Under the pieces are notes generated by a model. The model searched no databases. It was not told where the DNA came from and worked only from the letters and a program-made list of their open reading frames with translations. From contig JAFQAF010000100.1 in the NCBI GenBank assembly GCA_017400025.1, forward strand, positions 1 to 11,275: a stretch of DNA of 11,275 bases. The letters are read 5' to 3'. Positions 1 through 10,047 of this stretch are shown one piece after another (the first letter of the stretch is position 1; the number at the start of each line of letters is the position of its first letter). A program made the translations under genes and the position numbers. The DNA comes from Oscillospiraceae bacterium. Lineage in GTDB: Bacteria > Bacillota_A > Clostridia > Oscillospirales > Ruminococcaceae.

Positions 1-939
<939 letters not shown>

Positions 940-946
940 TCACCTC

Positions 947-2773
947 TTACTCTACTGTAACTGATTTGGCAAGATTCTTTGGTTTATCTATATCACAGCC
1001 ATTTTCCTTTGCCATATAATATGCCAGCAGCTGCAATGGTACAATTTCTACAGGTGCAGCAAGATAATCATCCATTTCTGGCATAAAAATAATATCATCT
1101 GCTATTGTAACTATTTTTGAATTATCCTTTTCAGCTAAAGCCAATACCTGGGCGCCTCTGGCCTTGACTTCTATGATATTGCTTATAGTTTTTTCCATTA
1201 TAGCTTTATTGCAGCAAAGTGCTACCACAGGCTGATAATCGTCTATAAGTGCGATTGTGCCGTGTTTAAGTTCTCCGGCTGCATAAGCTTCTGCATGGAT
1301 ATATGAAATCTCTTTCATTTTCAGTGCTCCCTCAAGCGCAACTGCATAATCAGTATTTCTTCCTATAAAGAACATAGAGTTGTGTATATGATACTTTCTG
1401 GCAAGGTTAGGAATTGCAGAGTTCATACTTAAAGCCTGCCGTATAAGCTGTGGTATTTTCTGTATTGAAGCAAGTGTTTTAGCATAATCTGATGGTGTTA
1501 TTCTGCCTGACCTGTCAGCTATATACAGAGCCAGCAGATATAACACGGTAACCTGTGTGGTATAACCTTTTGTGGTAGCTACAGCAATTTCAGGGCCTGC
1601 CCATGTATAAATAACATAATCTGCCAGCTTTGCCACTGTGCTGCCCACAACATTAACCACTGACAAAACTTTTGCACCGAGTTTTTTACATTCTTTCATT
1701 GCAGCAATAGTATCGGCTGTTTCCCCTGACTGAGAAAGCACAATAACCAATGTTCTGTCATTAATAAGTGGCTGACTGTATCTCAATTCACTTGCAAGCT
1801 CGGTGATCACAGGAATTCCTGTAAGTTTCTCAAGGGTATATTTACCTGCACAGCCTGCATAATAGGCAGAACCACAGGCGGTAATCACTATTCTGTTTAT
1901 CTTATTAATGTCTTCATCAGTAAGATTGATTTCGTCAAAGCATACTCGGTCATCCTTTATTCTTGGGGAGAGTGTGTCCCTGACCGCTCTGGGCTGCTCC
2001 ATTATTTCTTTAAGCATAAAATGGTCATACCCATCTTTCTCAGCAGCGCGGATATCCCACTCGATTCTGTTTACCGGTTTATTTTTTGGTTTGCCTGCAA
2101 AATCAAATATTTTCACGTCATCAGGAGTTATTTCTGCAAAATCTCCGTCATCCATATAGATAACATTTTTTGTATGCTGTACCAATGCAGTCACATCTGA
2201 AGCAAAATAATTTTCGCCCACACCAAGACCAATAATAAGAGGACTGGCTTCTCTTACAGCAAAAACCTTTTCAGAATAATCAGAACAGATAACCCCCAAC
2301 GCATAACTGCCACTGAGTCTGGCTGCAGTTTTAAGTAAGGCAATCTTAACATCGCCTGTATAGTACATTTCCAGCAGATGCACGATAACTTCTGTATCTG
2401 TCTGACTTTCAAATTCGTATCCTTTTTTTACAAGTTCTTCTTTCAAAGACATATAGTTTTCAATAATGCCATTGTGCACAACTGCAAACTTTCCGTCATT
2501 GCTGGTATGTGGGTGGGCATTTATATCTGTAGGGGCACCATGCGTTGCCCAACGGGTATGTCCGATACCTGTAAAACCGGGAAGATTTTCTCCGTTATCT
2601 GTTTTTTCGCAAAGAGCGGATATTCTGCCGGCTGTTTTGGAAACAAACAGTTTTTTGTCATTTATTACTGCTACACCTGCAGAATCATAGCCACGGTATT
2701 CCAGCTTTTTCAGTCCGTCAAGCAATATGGGGGCAGCATTTGCTCTACCTGTATATCCAACTATTCCGCACAT
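947..2773 (-). CDS. glmS: Glutamine-fructose-6-phosphate aminotransferase (isomerizing), 608 aa
   Basis: GlmS converts fructose-6-phosphate and glutamine to glucosamine-6-phosphate and glutamate, the entry step to UDP-GlcNAc, peptidoglycan and teichoic acid precursors. The protein starts MCGIVGYTGR, so Cys2 becomes the N-terminal nucleophile of a class II (Ntn) glutaminase. HTRWATHG (72-79) and NGIIENY (101-107) are the glutamine-site motifs. Two SIS sugar-isomerase domains follow (TACGSAYYAG near 300; VLSQSGETADT near 350), and the C-terminus ends in the canonical CDIDKPKNLAKSVTVE. Length is typical. The ribosome binding site GGAGG (2781-2785) sits 7 nt from the ATG. The gap to guaA is only 39 bp, too short for a glmS ribozyme, so this copy is not controlled by one in the usual leader position. 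It is placed between guaA and pyrG, both also glutamine amidotransferases. Confidence 0.97.
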   Translation of the reverse strand: MCGIVGYTGRANAAPILLDGLKKLEYRGYDSAGVAVINDKKLFVSKTAGRISALCEKTDNGENLPGFTGIGHTRWATHGAPTDINAHPHTSNDGKFAVVHNGIIENYMSLKEELVKKGYEFESQTDTEVIVHLLEMYYTGDVKIALLKTAARLSGSYALGVICSDYSEKVFAVREASPLIIGLGVGENYFASDVTALVQHTKNVIYMDDGDFAEITPDDVKIFDFAGKPKNKPVNRIEWDIRAAEKDGYDHFMLKEIMEQPRAVRDTLSPRIKDDRVCFDEINLTDEDINKINRIVITACGSAYYAGCAGKYTLEKLTGIPVITELASELRYSQPLINDRTLVIVLSQSGETADTIAAMKECKKLGAKVLSVVNVVGSTVAKLADYVIYTWAGPEIAVATTKGYTTQVTVLYLLALYIADRSGRITPSDYAKTLASIQKIPQLIRQALSMNSAIPNLARKYHIHNSMFFIGRNTDYAVALEGALKMKEISYIHAEAYAAGELKHGTIALIDDYQPVVALCCNKAIMEKTISNIIEVKARGAQVLALAEKDNSKIVTIADDIIFMPEMDDYLAAPVEIVPLQLLAYYMAKENGCDIDKPKNLAKSVTVE

Positions 2774-2812
2774 AAATTAACCTCCGATTAAAAATACTAT
2801 ATTTATATATCA

Positions 2813-4348
2813 TTATTCCCACTCCACTGTTGCCGGGGGTTTAGAGGTTATATCATATACAACCCTGGCAACCTGGGGAATTTCATTTGTAATTCTGCCG
2901 CTGACCTTTTCAAGCAGTTCATATGGCAGCTTTGTCCATTCAGCAGTCATAAAATCATCAGTTGAGACGGAACGCAGGGCCATTACATAGCCGTATGTTC
3001 TGTCATCGCCTTTGACACCTACACTGTGCATATCTGTGAGCACAGCAAAATATTGACTGGCAATTTTCCTGTATTCAGTATCATCAATTTCCTGTCTGAA
3101 TATTTCATCTGCAATGCGAAGTATATCCAACTTCTCCCTGGTTATCTCACCTATAACTCTTACAGCAAGACCGGGACCCGGAAATGGCTGTCTCCAAATC
3201 AATTCAGCCGGCATACCCAGCTGTGTTCCCAACCGGCGTACTTCGTCTTTGAACAAATCCCTTAATGGCTCTACTATTTCATCAAATGCAATGATATCAG
3301 GCAGGCCGCCTACATTGTGATGACTTTTTATCACAGCTGAACTTCCAAGCCCGCTTTCGATAACATCAGGGTATATTGTGCCCTGTGCCAAAACATGAAT
3401 TTTGCCCAGCTTTGCAGATTCTTCTTCGAAAACACGGATAAATTCTTCACCGATTATCTTTCTTTTTTGTTCAGGCTCTGTTATTCTTTTCAGCCTTGAT
3501 AAAAATCTTTCCTCTGCATTCACTCTGATCAGATTCATATCAAATTTTTCTTTAAATATTTTTTCTACAAGGTCTGCTTCGCCTTTTCTCAACAGACCAT
3601 GATCCACAAACACACATGTCAGGTTGTGTCCTATTGCCCTGTGGAGAAGAATCGCTGCCACAGATGAGTCCACACCACCTGAAAGAGCCATAAGAACTTT
3701 TTTGCCTTTCAGTTTTTCTTTATAATGTTCAACAGAGCTTTCTGCAAAGCTGTCCATTTTCCAGCTTGCAGTGCATCCGCAGATTTCAAAAAGGAAATTG
3801 TGAAGAAGCTGTCTGCCATATTCTGTATGTGTAACTTCGGGATGAAACTGTACAGCATACAGCTTTCTGTCCTCGTCAGCCATAGCTGCACATGGGCATT
3901 TATCAGTTACAGCAATAATGTCAAAGCCTGTCGGCGTCTTACTGATAAAATCCGTATGGCTCATCCAGCATACACTCTGCTGTGGAATATTTCCAAACAG
4001 CTTGCTGTTCTTTGCATAAACAACTGTTTTACCATATTCACTGCTGTTTTCAGCACTTTTAACCTCCCCGTCTGACATATACGCCATAAGCTGCGCACCA
4101 TAACATATACCCAATAACGGAATACCTGCTTTAAGAATTTCAGGGTTGTAATGAGGTGATGCGGAATCGTAAACACTGTTTGGACCACCGGTAAAAATAA
4201 CACCTTTATATCCCGTTTCTATGATTTCTTCTACGGTTATTTTGTTATAGGCTTTTATTTCTGCATAAACCTGCTGCTCACGCACACGGCGTGCAATCAG
4301 CTGGTTATACTGACCACCAAAGTCAAGTACAAGTATTTTATCTGTCAT
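2813..4348 (-). CDS. guaA: GMP synthase (glutamine-hydrolysing), 511 aa
   Basis: GuaA aminates XMP to GMP using ATP and the amide nitrogen of glutamine. The single chain has the two expected parts. An N-terminal class I glutamine amidotransferase domain carries nucleophile Cys82 in GICYGAQ and the His169/Glu171 pair in QFHPEV. An ATP pyrophosphatase domain carries the PP-loop SGGVDSS (223-229). It is followed by the C-terminal dimerisation domain, with [19 protein letters not shown] and the usual PPATVEWE end. Length fits the family (about 510-525). Start: ATG at 4348 with GGAG (4354-4357) 5 nt upstream. It lies 14 bp after purB and 39 bp before glmS. Together with PurA/PurB, the operon covers both the AMP and GMP arms from IMP, but guaB (IMP dehydrogenase) is not in this window. 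Confidence 0.97.
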   Translation of the reverse strand: MTDKILVLDFGGQYNQLIARRVREQQVYAEIKAYNKITVEEIIETGYKGVIFTGGPNSVYDSASPHYNPEILKAGIPLLGICYGAQLMAYMSDGEVKSAENSSEYGKTVVYAKNSKLFGNIPQQSVCWMSHTDFISKTPTGFDIIAVTDKCPCAAMADEDRKLYAVQFHPEVTHTEYGRQLLHNFLFEICGCTASWKMDSFAESSVEHYKEKLKGKKVLMALSGGVDSSVAAILLHRAIGHNLTCVFVDHGLLRKGEADLVEKIFKEKFDMNLIRVNAEERFLSRLKRITEPEQKRKIIGEEFIRVFEEESAKLGKIHVLAQGTIYPDVIESGLGSSAVIKSHHNVGGLPDIIAFDEIVEPLRDLFKDEVRRLGTQLGMPAELIWRQPFPGPGLAVRVIGEITREKLDILRIADEIFRQEIDDTEYRKIASQYFAVLTDMHSVGVKGDDRTYGYVMALRSVSTDDFMTAEWTKLPYELLEKVSGRITNEIPQVARVVYDITSKPPATVEWE

Positions 4349-4362
4349 AAAAACTCCAAAAA

Positions 4363-5778
4363 TTATAAATTGATTTCAACGGAAGCTGCTGTTATTCCAT
4401 CCAGCAAAGGTTTCAGTTTTATCAGGTATTCTTCCACCTGCTGTGTACAGCGTCCGATGTACAATTCCGGCCTGAGAATATCCCTCATCTGTTCTTTTGT
4501 CAGCCCAAAGTTCTTTTCAGCTGCCAGCGCAGAAAGCAAATCCCATTTTTCACCGTTTTTCATTTTCTCTGTTGCATCCATTGAGCAACGGCGTATAATT
4601 TCGTGTATCTGCTGCCTGTCCTTGCCCTGTTTTACCGCTTCCATCATAAGATTTTCTGTAGCGATAAAAGGCAGGTATTCTTCCACAGTTTTTTGAATTA
4701 TTTTCCGGTTTACACGAAGGCCTGATGTAACATTCTGTGCAAGACGCAGAATTGCATCTGCACACAGGAAACCTTCCGGCAATGAGATTCTGCGATTGGC
4801 AGAATCATCCAATGTTCTTTCCAGCCACTGTGCGGATGCCGTCATAGCCCCATTGGCTGCATCTGCCATCAGGTATCGTGACAGAGAACAGATTCTTTCA
4901 CATCTCATAGGATTGCGCTTGTAAGCCATAGCAGACGAGCCAACCTGATTGTCTTCAAAAGGTTCTTCCAGCAGTCTGTCATGCTGTAAAATCCTTATAT
5001 CATTTGCCATACGGTAACAACTCTGTGCTATTGCTGACAGTGCATTAAGTATTCTGCTGTCTGTTTTTCTTGGATAAGTCTGTCCACACACATCAAACAT
5101 TTTGTCAAAACCGAAATCAGATGCAATCATACGGTTCATTCTGTCTGTTTTTTCAGTGTCACCGCCAAAAAGCTCTGCAAAGCTGGCCTCTGTTCCTGTT
5201 GTTCCTCTGCATCCAAGAAACTTTATATTTTCAAGAACATAATCTATTTCTTCTATATCTGAAATGTAGTCCTGTATCCACAGGGTGGCTCTTTTGCCAA
5301 CCGTAACAAGCTGTGCAGGCTGATAGTGCGTATAACCAAGAGTAGGCATTGACTTGTATCTGTCTGCAAAATCAGCAAGGTTTACGACAAGCTGCAAAAG
5401 TTGGCCACGGATATACTTCAATGCATCACGATAGATTATCAGATCTGCATTGTCTGTTACATAACAGCTGGTTGCTCCAAGATGTATGATCCCCGCGGCA
5501 GATGACGCTGCCTGACCATAGGCGTATATATGTGCCATAACATCATGTCTCACCTGCTTCTCCCTGTCCTTTACACAGTTATAATCTATATCTTCTATAT
5601 GTTTTTCCAGTTCCTCAATCTGTGATGTTGTTATTGGCAGACCACAGTTCATCTGTGCTTTGGCCAGGGATACCCACAGTTTTCGCCATGTCTGATAGCG
5701 GGTATCAGCTGAAAAAAGTTTCAGCATATAGTCCGAGGCATAACGTGAAGCAAGAGGGGATTCATATCTGTCTGTCAT
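4363..5778 (-). CDS. purB: Adenylosuccinate lyase, 471 aa
   Basis: PurB removes fumarate twice in purine synthesis: from SAICAR (the PurC product) to give AICAR, and from adenylosuccinate (the PurA product) to give AMP. The sequence shows the fumarase/aspartase superfamily pattern: RHDVMAHI (77-84), the [11 protein letters not shown] motif with the catalytic-region His151, and the signature [11 protein letters not shown] (280-290), which carries the flexible-loop serine. The form with N-terminal [15 protein letters not shown] and about 470-480 residues is the long Firmicutes type. Its ATG overlaps the purA stop in an ATGA arrangement, which favours translational coupling. GGAG (5787-5790) lies 8 nt upstream, inside purA. 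The PurC, PurA, PurB order puts the two aspartate-adding enzymes beside the lyase that serves both. Confidence 0.97.
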   Translation of the reverse strand: MTDRYESPLASRYASDYMLKLFSADTRYQTWRKLWVSLAKAQMNCGLPITTSQIEELEKHIEDIDYNCVKDREKQVRHDVMAHIYAYGQAASSAAGIIHLGATSCYVTDNADLIIYRDALKYIRGQLLQLVVNLADFADRYKSMPTLGYTHYQPAQLVTVGKRATLWIQDYISDIEEIDYVLENIKFLGCRGTTGTEASFAELFGGDTEKTDRMNRMIASDFGFDKMFDVCGQTYPRKTDSRILNALSAIAQSCYRMANDIRILQHDRLLEEPFEDNQVGSSAMAYKRNPMRCERICSLSRYLMADAANGAMTASAQWLERTLDDSANRRISLPEGFLCADAILRLAQNVTSGLRVNRKIIQKTVEEYLPFIATENLMMEAVKQGKDRQQIHEIIRRCSMDATEKMKNGEKWDLLSALAAEKNFGLTKEQMRDILRPELYIGRCTQQVEEYLIKLKPLLDGITAASVEINL

Positions 5779-7067
5779 TCTGTAATCTCCTTTTTTCTTA
5801 CAATAATGCTGTCGCGTTCCGGACCGACTGAAATATATGTTACAGGGCAGTTTATTTTTTCTTCAATAAACTGAATGTAGCTTCGTGCATTCCGTGGCAG
5901 GTCTTCCCAGCTGCGGATATGAGAAATATCACATTTCCACCCCTCCATATATTCAATCACAGGTTTCGCTTCTGCCAGCGCTGCAGGGAAAGGAAACTCA
6001 TCTGTAAATTCTTCATTTATATAGTAATGTGTACATACCGGTATTTTGTCCATATAACCGAGAACATCCAGTTTTGTAAGTGCTATTTCTGTGGCGGCCT
6101 GAACCTGCACGCCATACCGGGTAGCCACTGTATCAAAGGCACCTACACGGCGTGGTCTGCCAGTTTTTGCACCATACTCTTCGCCCGCTTCTCGCAGGTC
6201 ACTGGCTTCATCTCCGTGCAGTTCGCTGATAAATGGCCCTTCACCCACACAGGTGGAATATGCTTTGACCACACCAATGATATCATCAATTTTTACACCC
6301 GGTGCACCTGCACCCACCGGTGCAAAAGCTGCCGTTGTGTTTGATGATGTGGTATATGGATATATTCCGCAATTCAGGTCACGCAACGAGCCTAACTGGG
6401 CTTCAAACATAATTTTTTTATCTTTTTTCAGCGCGTCTTTCATAAATGCAGCTGTATCGCAGATAAAAGGCTTGATTTTTTCGCAGTAATCCTTTATCCA
6501 CATATCCAGCATTTCCATAGTATACGGCCTGGCCCCATATACATTTACAAGAGTAAGATTTTTCCATTCCAGTAAATCCGCAAGATGATTTTTCAACTGG
6601 TCCGGGTAAAACAACTCTCCTGCCATAACAGTCTTTTTGGCATATTTGTCTGAATAGAACGGAGCTATCCCCTGCTTGGTGGAACCGTATTTTTTATCTG
6701 CAAGTCGCTGTTCTTCAAGAGCATCCAATTCTCTGTGCCATGGCATAAGTAACGATGCCCTGTTGCTGATTTTCAGATTTTCCGGAGTAATATGGACACC
6801 TTTTTCTCTTATGCTTTCAATTTCAAGCCACAGATTTTCAGGATCAAGTGCCACTCCGTCCCCCAGAATATTTACAACACCTTTTCTGAAAATACCTGAC
6901 GGAATAAGATGAAGAGCAAATTTGCCATATTCATTTATAACTGTATGGCCAGCATTTCCGCCCCCCTGATAGCGTACAACAACATCATATTTTTCTGTCA
7001 GCAAATCCACCATTCTGCCCTTGCCTTCATCGCCCCAGTTGATACCTACAATAGCGCAGTTTGACAT
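5775..7067 (-). CDS. purA: Adenylosuccinate synthetase, divergent clostridial-type subfamily, 430 aa
   Basis: PurA joins IMP and aspartate using GTP to form adenylosuccinate, the first committed step to AMP. The GTP-binding loop WGDEGKG (11-17) includes the expected catalytic Asp13, and GNAGHT (38-43) supplies His41. The protein departs from the textbook E. coli/Bacillus form. QWGDEGKGK is NWGDEGKGR, GIGPAY is GIAPFY (133-138), and the GAQG...DIDHGTYP IMP-site block reads AQLGSLRDLNCGIYP (223-237). From memory, NWGDEGKG, GIAPFYSDKYAK and QLG occur in a subfamily common in Clostridia, in which DPDHG usually replaces the DLNCG seen here. TTSSNTT, KAYSTCVGEGPF, TGRPRR (302-307) and TKLDVLGY are retained, so activity is expected. 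Ribosome binding site AAAGGAG (7075-7081), 7 nt spacing. It starts 21 bp after purC and its end overlaps the purB start by 4 bp. Confidence 0.95.
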   Translation of the reverse strand: MSNCAIVGINWGDEGKGRMVDLLTEKYDVVVRYQGGGNAGHTVINEYGKFALHLIPSGIFRKGVVNILGDGVALDPENLWLEIESIREKGVHITPENLKISNRASLLMPWHRELDALEEQRLADKKYGSTKQGIAPFYSDKYAKKTVMAGELFYPDQLKNHLADLLEWKNLTLVNVYGARPYTMEMLDMWIKDYCEKIKPFICDTAAFMKDALKKDKKIMFEAQLGSLRDLNCGIYPYTTSSNTTAAFAPVGAGAPGVKIDDIIGVVKAYSTCVGEGPFISELHGDEASDLREAGEEYGAKTGRPRRVGAFDTVATRYGVQVQAATEIALTKLDVLGYMDKIPVCTHYYINEEFTDEFPFPAALAEAKPVIEYMEGWKCDISHIRSWEDLPRNARSYIQFIEEKINCPVTYISVGPERDSIIVRKKEITE

Positions 7068-7088
7068 ATTATCTCTCCTTTGCAGTAT

Positions 7089-7802
7089 TTATATATGTTT
7101 TTCAAGGCGTGACATAACTTCGGTATAAGCGGCTTCCACATCTCCAAGGTCTCGACGGAAACGGTCTTTATCCAGCTTTTTGCCTGTGGATGTGTCCCAC
7201 AGTCTGCTGGTATCCGGGCTGATTTCATCAGCCAGAATAATAGCTCCGTCGGATGTTTTACCGAATTCCAGTTTAAAATCCACCAGTGTGATGCCGCAGC
7301 CTGACCAGAATTTTTTAAGGAAATCGTTTGTTTTAAAAGCATAGTTTTTTATTATTTCAATCTCATCAGCAGTAATCAGCTTAAGTGCAACTGCATGATA
7401 ATCATTAATCAGCGGATCACCAAGATCGTCATTTTTATATGAAAACTCTATTACAGGACTTTCAAATACCAACCCTTCTTCTGTACCGTATCTTTTTGAA
7501 AAGGAACCGGCTGCAATATTTCTTACAATAACCTCAAGAGGTATAATAGAAACCTTTTTAACCAATGTCTCCCTGTCAGAAAGCTGTTCTGCAAAATGGG
7601 TAGGAACTCCCTGTTTTTCAAGCATTTCCATAAAAACATTGCTCATTTTATTATTGATAATGCCTTTCCCAGCGATAGTGCCTTTTTTTAATCCATTAAA
7701 GGCTGTTGCATCATCTTTATATTCAACAATAAGAAAATGGTCATCATCAGTAGCAAACACTTTCTTTGCCTTACCTTCATATATCTGCTTTCTTTTTTCC
7801 AT
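7089..7802 (-). CDS. purC: SAICAR synthetase (phosphoribosylaminoimidazole-succinocarboxamide synthase), 237 aa
   Basis: PurC couples CAIR and aspartate with ATP to form SAICAR in de novo purine synthesis; PurB then releases fumarate to give AICAR. Both family signatures are visible: IPLEVIVRNIAAGSF (87-101) and LVDFKLEFG (173-181). The N-terminal YEGKAKKVF and the ILADEISPDTSRLWD block (189-203) are also present. The start MEKRKQIYEGK at 7802 was chosen because it gives the usual length (about 235 aa) and has GAGG (7811-7814) 8 nt upstream. A longer in-frame start from a GTG at 7871 would begin inside a hairpin and add 23 residues with no family match. It follows glnA by 107 bp and precedes purA by 21 bp. 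No convincing promoter was found in the gap, so it may be transcribed by readthrough from glnA or from a promoter inside glnA. Confidence 0.96.
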   Translation of the reverse strand: MEKRKQIYEGKAKKVFATDDDHFLIVEYKDDATAFNGLKKGTIAGKGIINNKMSNVFMEMLEKQGVPTHFAEQLSDRETLVKKVSIIPLEVIVRNIAAGSFSKRYGTEEGLVFESPVIEFSYKNDDLGDPLINDYHAVALKLITADEIEIIKNYAFKTNDFLKKFWSGCGITLVDFKLEFGKTSDGAIILADEISPDTSRLWDTSTGKKLDKDRFRRDLGDVEAAYTEVMSRLEKHI

Positions 7803-7837
7803 TCGTTTTACCTCATTCAAAATCTCAAAAACTTTGA

Positions 7838-7884
7838 TATACAGGCTGCGGAGGAAAGGGTTGGATATCACCGCAGCCTATATA
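7838..7884 (-). promoter_or_regulatory. 14-bp stem-loop in the glnA-purC gap
   Basis: AGGCUGCGG and CCGCAGCCU (arms 7871-7879 and 7843-7851 read on the minus strand) form a perfect 9-bp GC-rich stem. One position further out is a G-U pair only when read as minus-strand RNA, then UAUA/UAUA adds 4 more pairs. The loop is 19 nt and pyrimidine-rich. The stem ends 12 nt before a run of five U, so it is a poor intrinsic terminator. It could partly attenuate glnA readthrough, stabilise a processed 3' end, or be an mRNA leader element of purC. The wobble pair suggests that the structure matters in RNA of this strand. Function is inferred. Confidence 0.5.
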
Positions 7885-7886
7885 TG

Positions 7887-7909
7887 AAATATCTGTCAGA
7901 CAGATATTT
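7887..7909. repeat. 23-bp perfect palindrome directly after the glnA stop codon
   Basis: AAATATCTGTC and GACAGATATTT flank a single central base, giving 11-bp arms immediately adjacent to the glnA stop codon (7910-7912). As RNA it would fold to a 9-bp, AT-rich stem with a 5-nt loop. On the minus strand no U run follows, so it is not a standard terminator for glnA. On the plus strand it is followed by TTTTTACATTTT, but no plus-strand gene ends there. It may be a protein-binding site or a 3'-end stabiliser. Confidence 0.45.
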
Positions 7910-10015
7910 TTACATTTTAACACTGTACAGCAAATCAGAATAATCAGGCATTGGCCAGTATTCCTTCGCAGTAAGCTTTTCAGCTTTGTCACACGATGCT
8001 CTCAGACTGTCCATGGCAGGTATCACTGTATCTTTTACGGCAAAAGCTTCAGTTTTTACATCTTCGATGCCGTGTATCGCTTCAAGCCGTTGGCCGAGAG
8101 CGGAAACACAACTGGATATATCATCAGTAAGTTTTGACAGCTTTTCAACCAGCTCTGTTTCAAACAGACACTGAAGTGATGGGTCAACAGCCTTTTTTGC
8201 CAGCACAGAGTCAGACAATTCTGATGTGTATCTGCATACCGCAGGAATAATAGCGCCTGCAGCCATCTTCATCATTGTTCTGGCTTCAATACTTACAGTG
8301 TTTATATATTTTTCAAATTCCACTATATAACGTGACTTAAGTTCAGATTCTGTGAAAATCCCCATAGATGTGAGCATATCCACATTTCTCTTTTCCAACA
8401 GGTAAGGTATACATTCAGGTGTAGTGCGCAGATTGAGCAGAGCACGTTTTTCGGCTTCTTCCATCCACTGTTCCTTGTAGCCGTCCCCGTTGAAAATTAT
8501 TCTTCTGTGAGTTGTCAATGAATCCCTTATCAGCTCTCTTACAGTTTCTTCAAATATTATTTCGCTGTCTGCAGCTTCAAGGCGGTCTGCAAAAACTTTC
8601 AGACTTGCCGCTACAGCACTGTTAAGCATAATGTTTGCAAAACCGATGTTTACAGATGAGCCAAGCATACGGAATTCAAACTTGTTGCCTGTAAATGCAA
8701 ACGGAGATGTTCTGTTTCTGTCTGTGTTATCCTTTATGATTTTCGGAATTGCTGCAACACCCAGTTCCACAGGTGTCGGAACAGGTTTTGTATATTTTTC
8801 TTTTCTGCATATGGAGTCAACTATTGCTTCCAGTTCATCTCCCAGGAATACAGAAAGTATAGCAGGCGGTGCTTCCTGTGCACCAAGGCGGTGGTCATTG
8901 TTGGCGTGTGCAACGGACAGGCGCAGCAAAGACTGATAGTCATCTACCGCTTTTATAACCGCACACAGAAATGTCATAAACTGCAGGTTATCCTGTGGTG
9001 CGTCACCCGGTGACAGCAAGTTAATTCCCGTGTCTGTAACCAATGACCAGTTGTTGTGTTTGCCACTGCCGTTCATACCTGCAAACGGTTTTTCGTTCAG
9101 CAGACACACCATATCGTGTCTTGCAGCTATTTTTTTCATCAGCTCCATTGTAATCAGGTTGCGGTCAGCAGCAAGGTTTGCCCTTGTATATACAGTTGCC
9201 AGTTCGTGCTGTGCCGGAGCAACTTCATTGTGTTCGGTTTTAGCGAAAATTCCCAGCTTCCACAGTTCTTCATTAAGCTCGTTCATAAATGCAGCAACTC
9301 TGGGTTTTATATCACCGTAATAGTGGTCGTCCAATTCCTGACCTTTTTCCGGCTTTGCTCCGAAAAGTGTTCGGCCTGCATTGATAAGATCCGGACGTTT
9401 CTCATATAATTTTTTATCTATCAGAAAGTATTCCTGCTCAGGACCCACCATTGAATAAACGCTTTTTGTTGTTTTATCACCAAATATTCGTAAAATTCTC
9501 AATGCCTGTTTATTCAGTGCCTCCAGAGAACGCAGCAAAGGTGTTTTATAATCAAGTGCTTCTCCTGTATAAGAACATAAAACAGCAGGTATATATAAGG
9601 TTTTATCTTTTATAAACGCATAGGATGTAGGGTCCCATATTGTATATCCCCTGCCTTTTGCTGTATCTCTCAGTCCACCGGATGGAAAAGATGACCCGTC
9701 TGCTTCTCCTCTTATCAGGTCTTTACCTGAAAACCGAAATATAGCACTGTTTTCAGATGTCGGTGAAATGAAACTCTCATGCTTTTCAGCTGTAAGGCCG
9801 TTCATCGGCTGTGACCAATGTGTATAATGGGTTGCACCATTACTTACAGCCCAGTCTTTCATTGCCTGTGCAACATCATCTATTATGGAATTATCAAGTT
9901 CAACACCTTCATCAATTGTTTTCTTTAAAGACTTATACACTTTCCGTGGCAGTCTTACTTTCATGGCCTTGTCGTCAAAAATGTGCCAGCCAAATAATTC
10001 AGGTACAGTTTTCAT
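7910..10015 (-). CDS. glnA: Glutamine synthetase type III (GSIII), 701 aa
   Basis: This enzyme condenses ammonia and glutamate to glutamine with ATP, the main entry of nitrogen into biosynthesis. Length (about 700 aa versus about 450 for GSI) and motifs mark the type III (GlnN) family: THWSQPMNGLTAEKHESF (63-80), GPEQEYFLID (191-200), KTEHNEVAPAQHELA (259-273), GMNGSGKHNNWSL (313-325) and GAQEAPPAIL (378-387). A long helical C-terminal region typical of GSIII follows. Start: MKTVPELFGW at 10015, with AAAGGAGG (10023-10030) 7 nt upstream. An in-frame ATG 28 codons earlier lies at the predicted transcription start and inside the leader hairpin, and is rejected. It is first in a series leading to glutamine-using guaA, glmS and pyrG, and divergent from an ANTAR regulator. 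Control probably acts through the leader hairpin. The symbol glnN is also used for this type. Confidence 0.97.
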   Translation of the reverse strand: MKTVPELFGWHIFDDKAMKVRLPRKVYKSLKKTIDEGVELDNSIIDDVAQAMKDWAVSNGATHYTHWSQPMNGLTAEKHESFISPTSENSAIFRFSGKDLIRGEADGSSFPSGGLRDTAKGRGYTIWDPTSYAFIKDKTLYIPAVLCSYTGEALDYKTPLLRSLEALNKQALRILRIFGDKTTKSVYSMVGPEQEYFLIDKKLYEKRPDLINAGRTLFGAKPEKGQELDDHYYGDIKPRVAAFMNELNEELWKLGIFAKTEHNEVAPAQHELATVYTRANLAADRNLITMELMKKIAARHDMVCLLNEKPFAGMNGSGKHNNWSLVTDTGINLLSPGDAPQDNLQFMTFLCAVIKAVDDYQSLLRLSVAHANNDHRLGAQEAPPAILSVFLGDELEAIVDSICRKEKYTKPVPTPVELGVAAIPKIIKDNTDRNRTSPFAFTGNKFEFRMLGSSVNIGFANIMLNSAVAASLKVFADRLEAADSEIIFEETVRELIRDSLTTHRRIIFNGDGYKEQWMEEAEKRALLNLRTTPECIPYLLEKRNVDMLTSMGIFTESELKSRYIVEFEKYINTVSIEARTMMKMAAGAIIPAVCRYTSELSDSVLAKKAVDPSLQCLFETELVEKLSKLTDDISSCVSALGQRLEAIHGIEDVKTEAFAVKDTVIPAMDSLRASCDKAEKLTAKEYWPMPDYSDLLYSVKM

Positions 10016-10022
10016 AATTAGT

Positions 10023-10030
10023 CCTCCTTT
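10023..10030 (-). promoter_or_regulatory. glnA ribosome binding site
   Basis: AAAGGAGG is a full anti-Shine-Dalgarno match, 7 nt from the ATG at 10015. It fixes the start of glnA and lies 17 nt beyond the leader hairpin, outside it. Control by that hairpin is therefore more likely to be at termination than by hiding the ribosome site. Confidence 0.85.
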
Positions 10031-10047
10031 AATACGAATAAACAACA

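Noticed and set aside
7803..7871. In-frame 23-codon extension of PurC from a GTG at 7871.
   Set aside because: The start lies inside a stem-loop, the residues do not fit the family, and the ATG at 7802 has its own GAGG site and gives the normal length.
7803..7909. Purine riboswitch or PurR box upstream of purC.
   Set aside because: The gap does not show the three-way junction with its conserved loop bases, and only one isolated CGAA is present rather than a paired PurBox.
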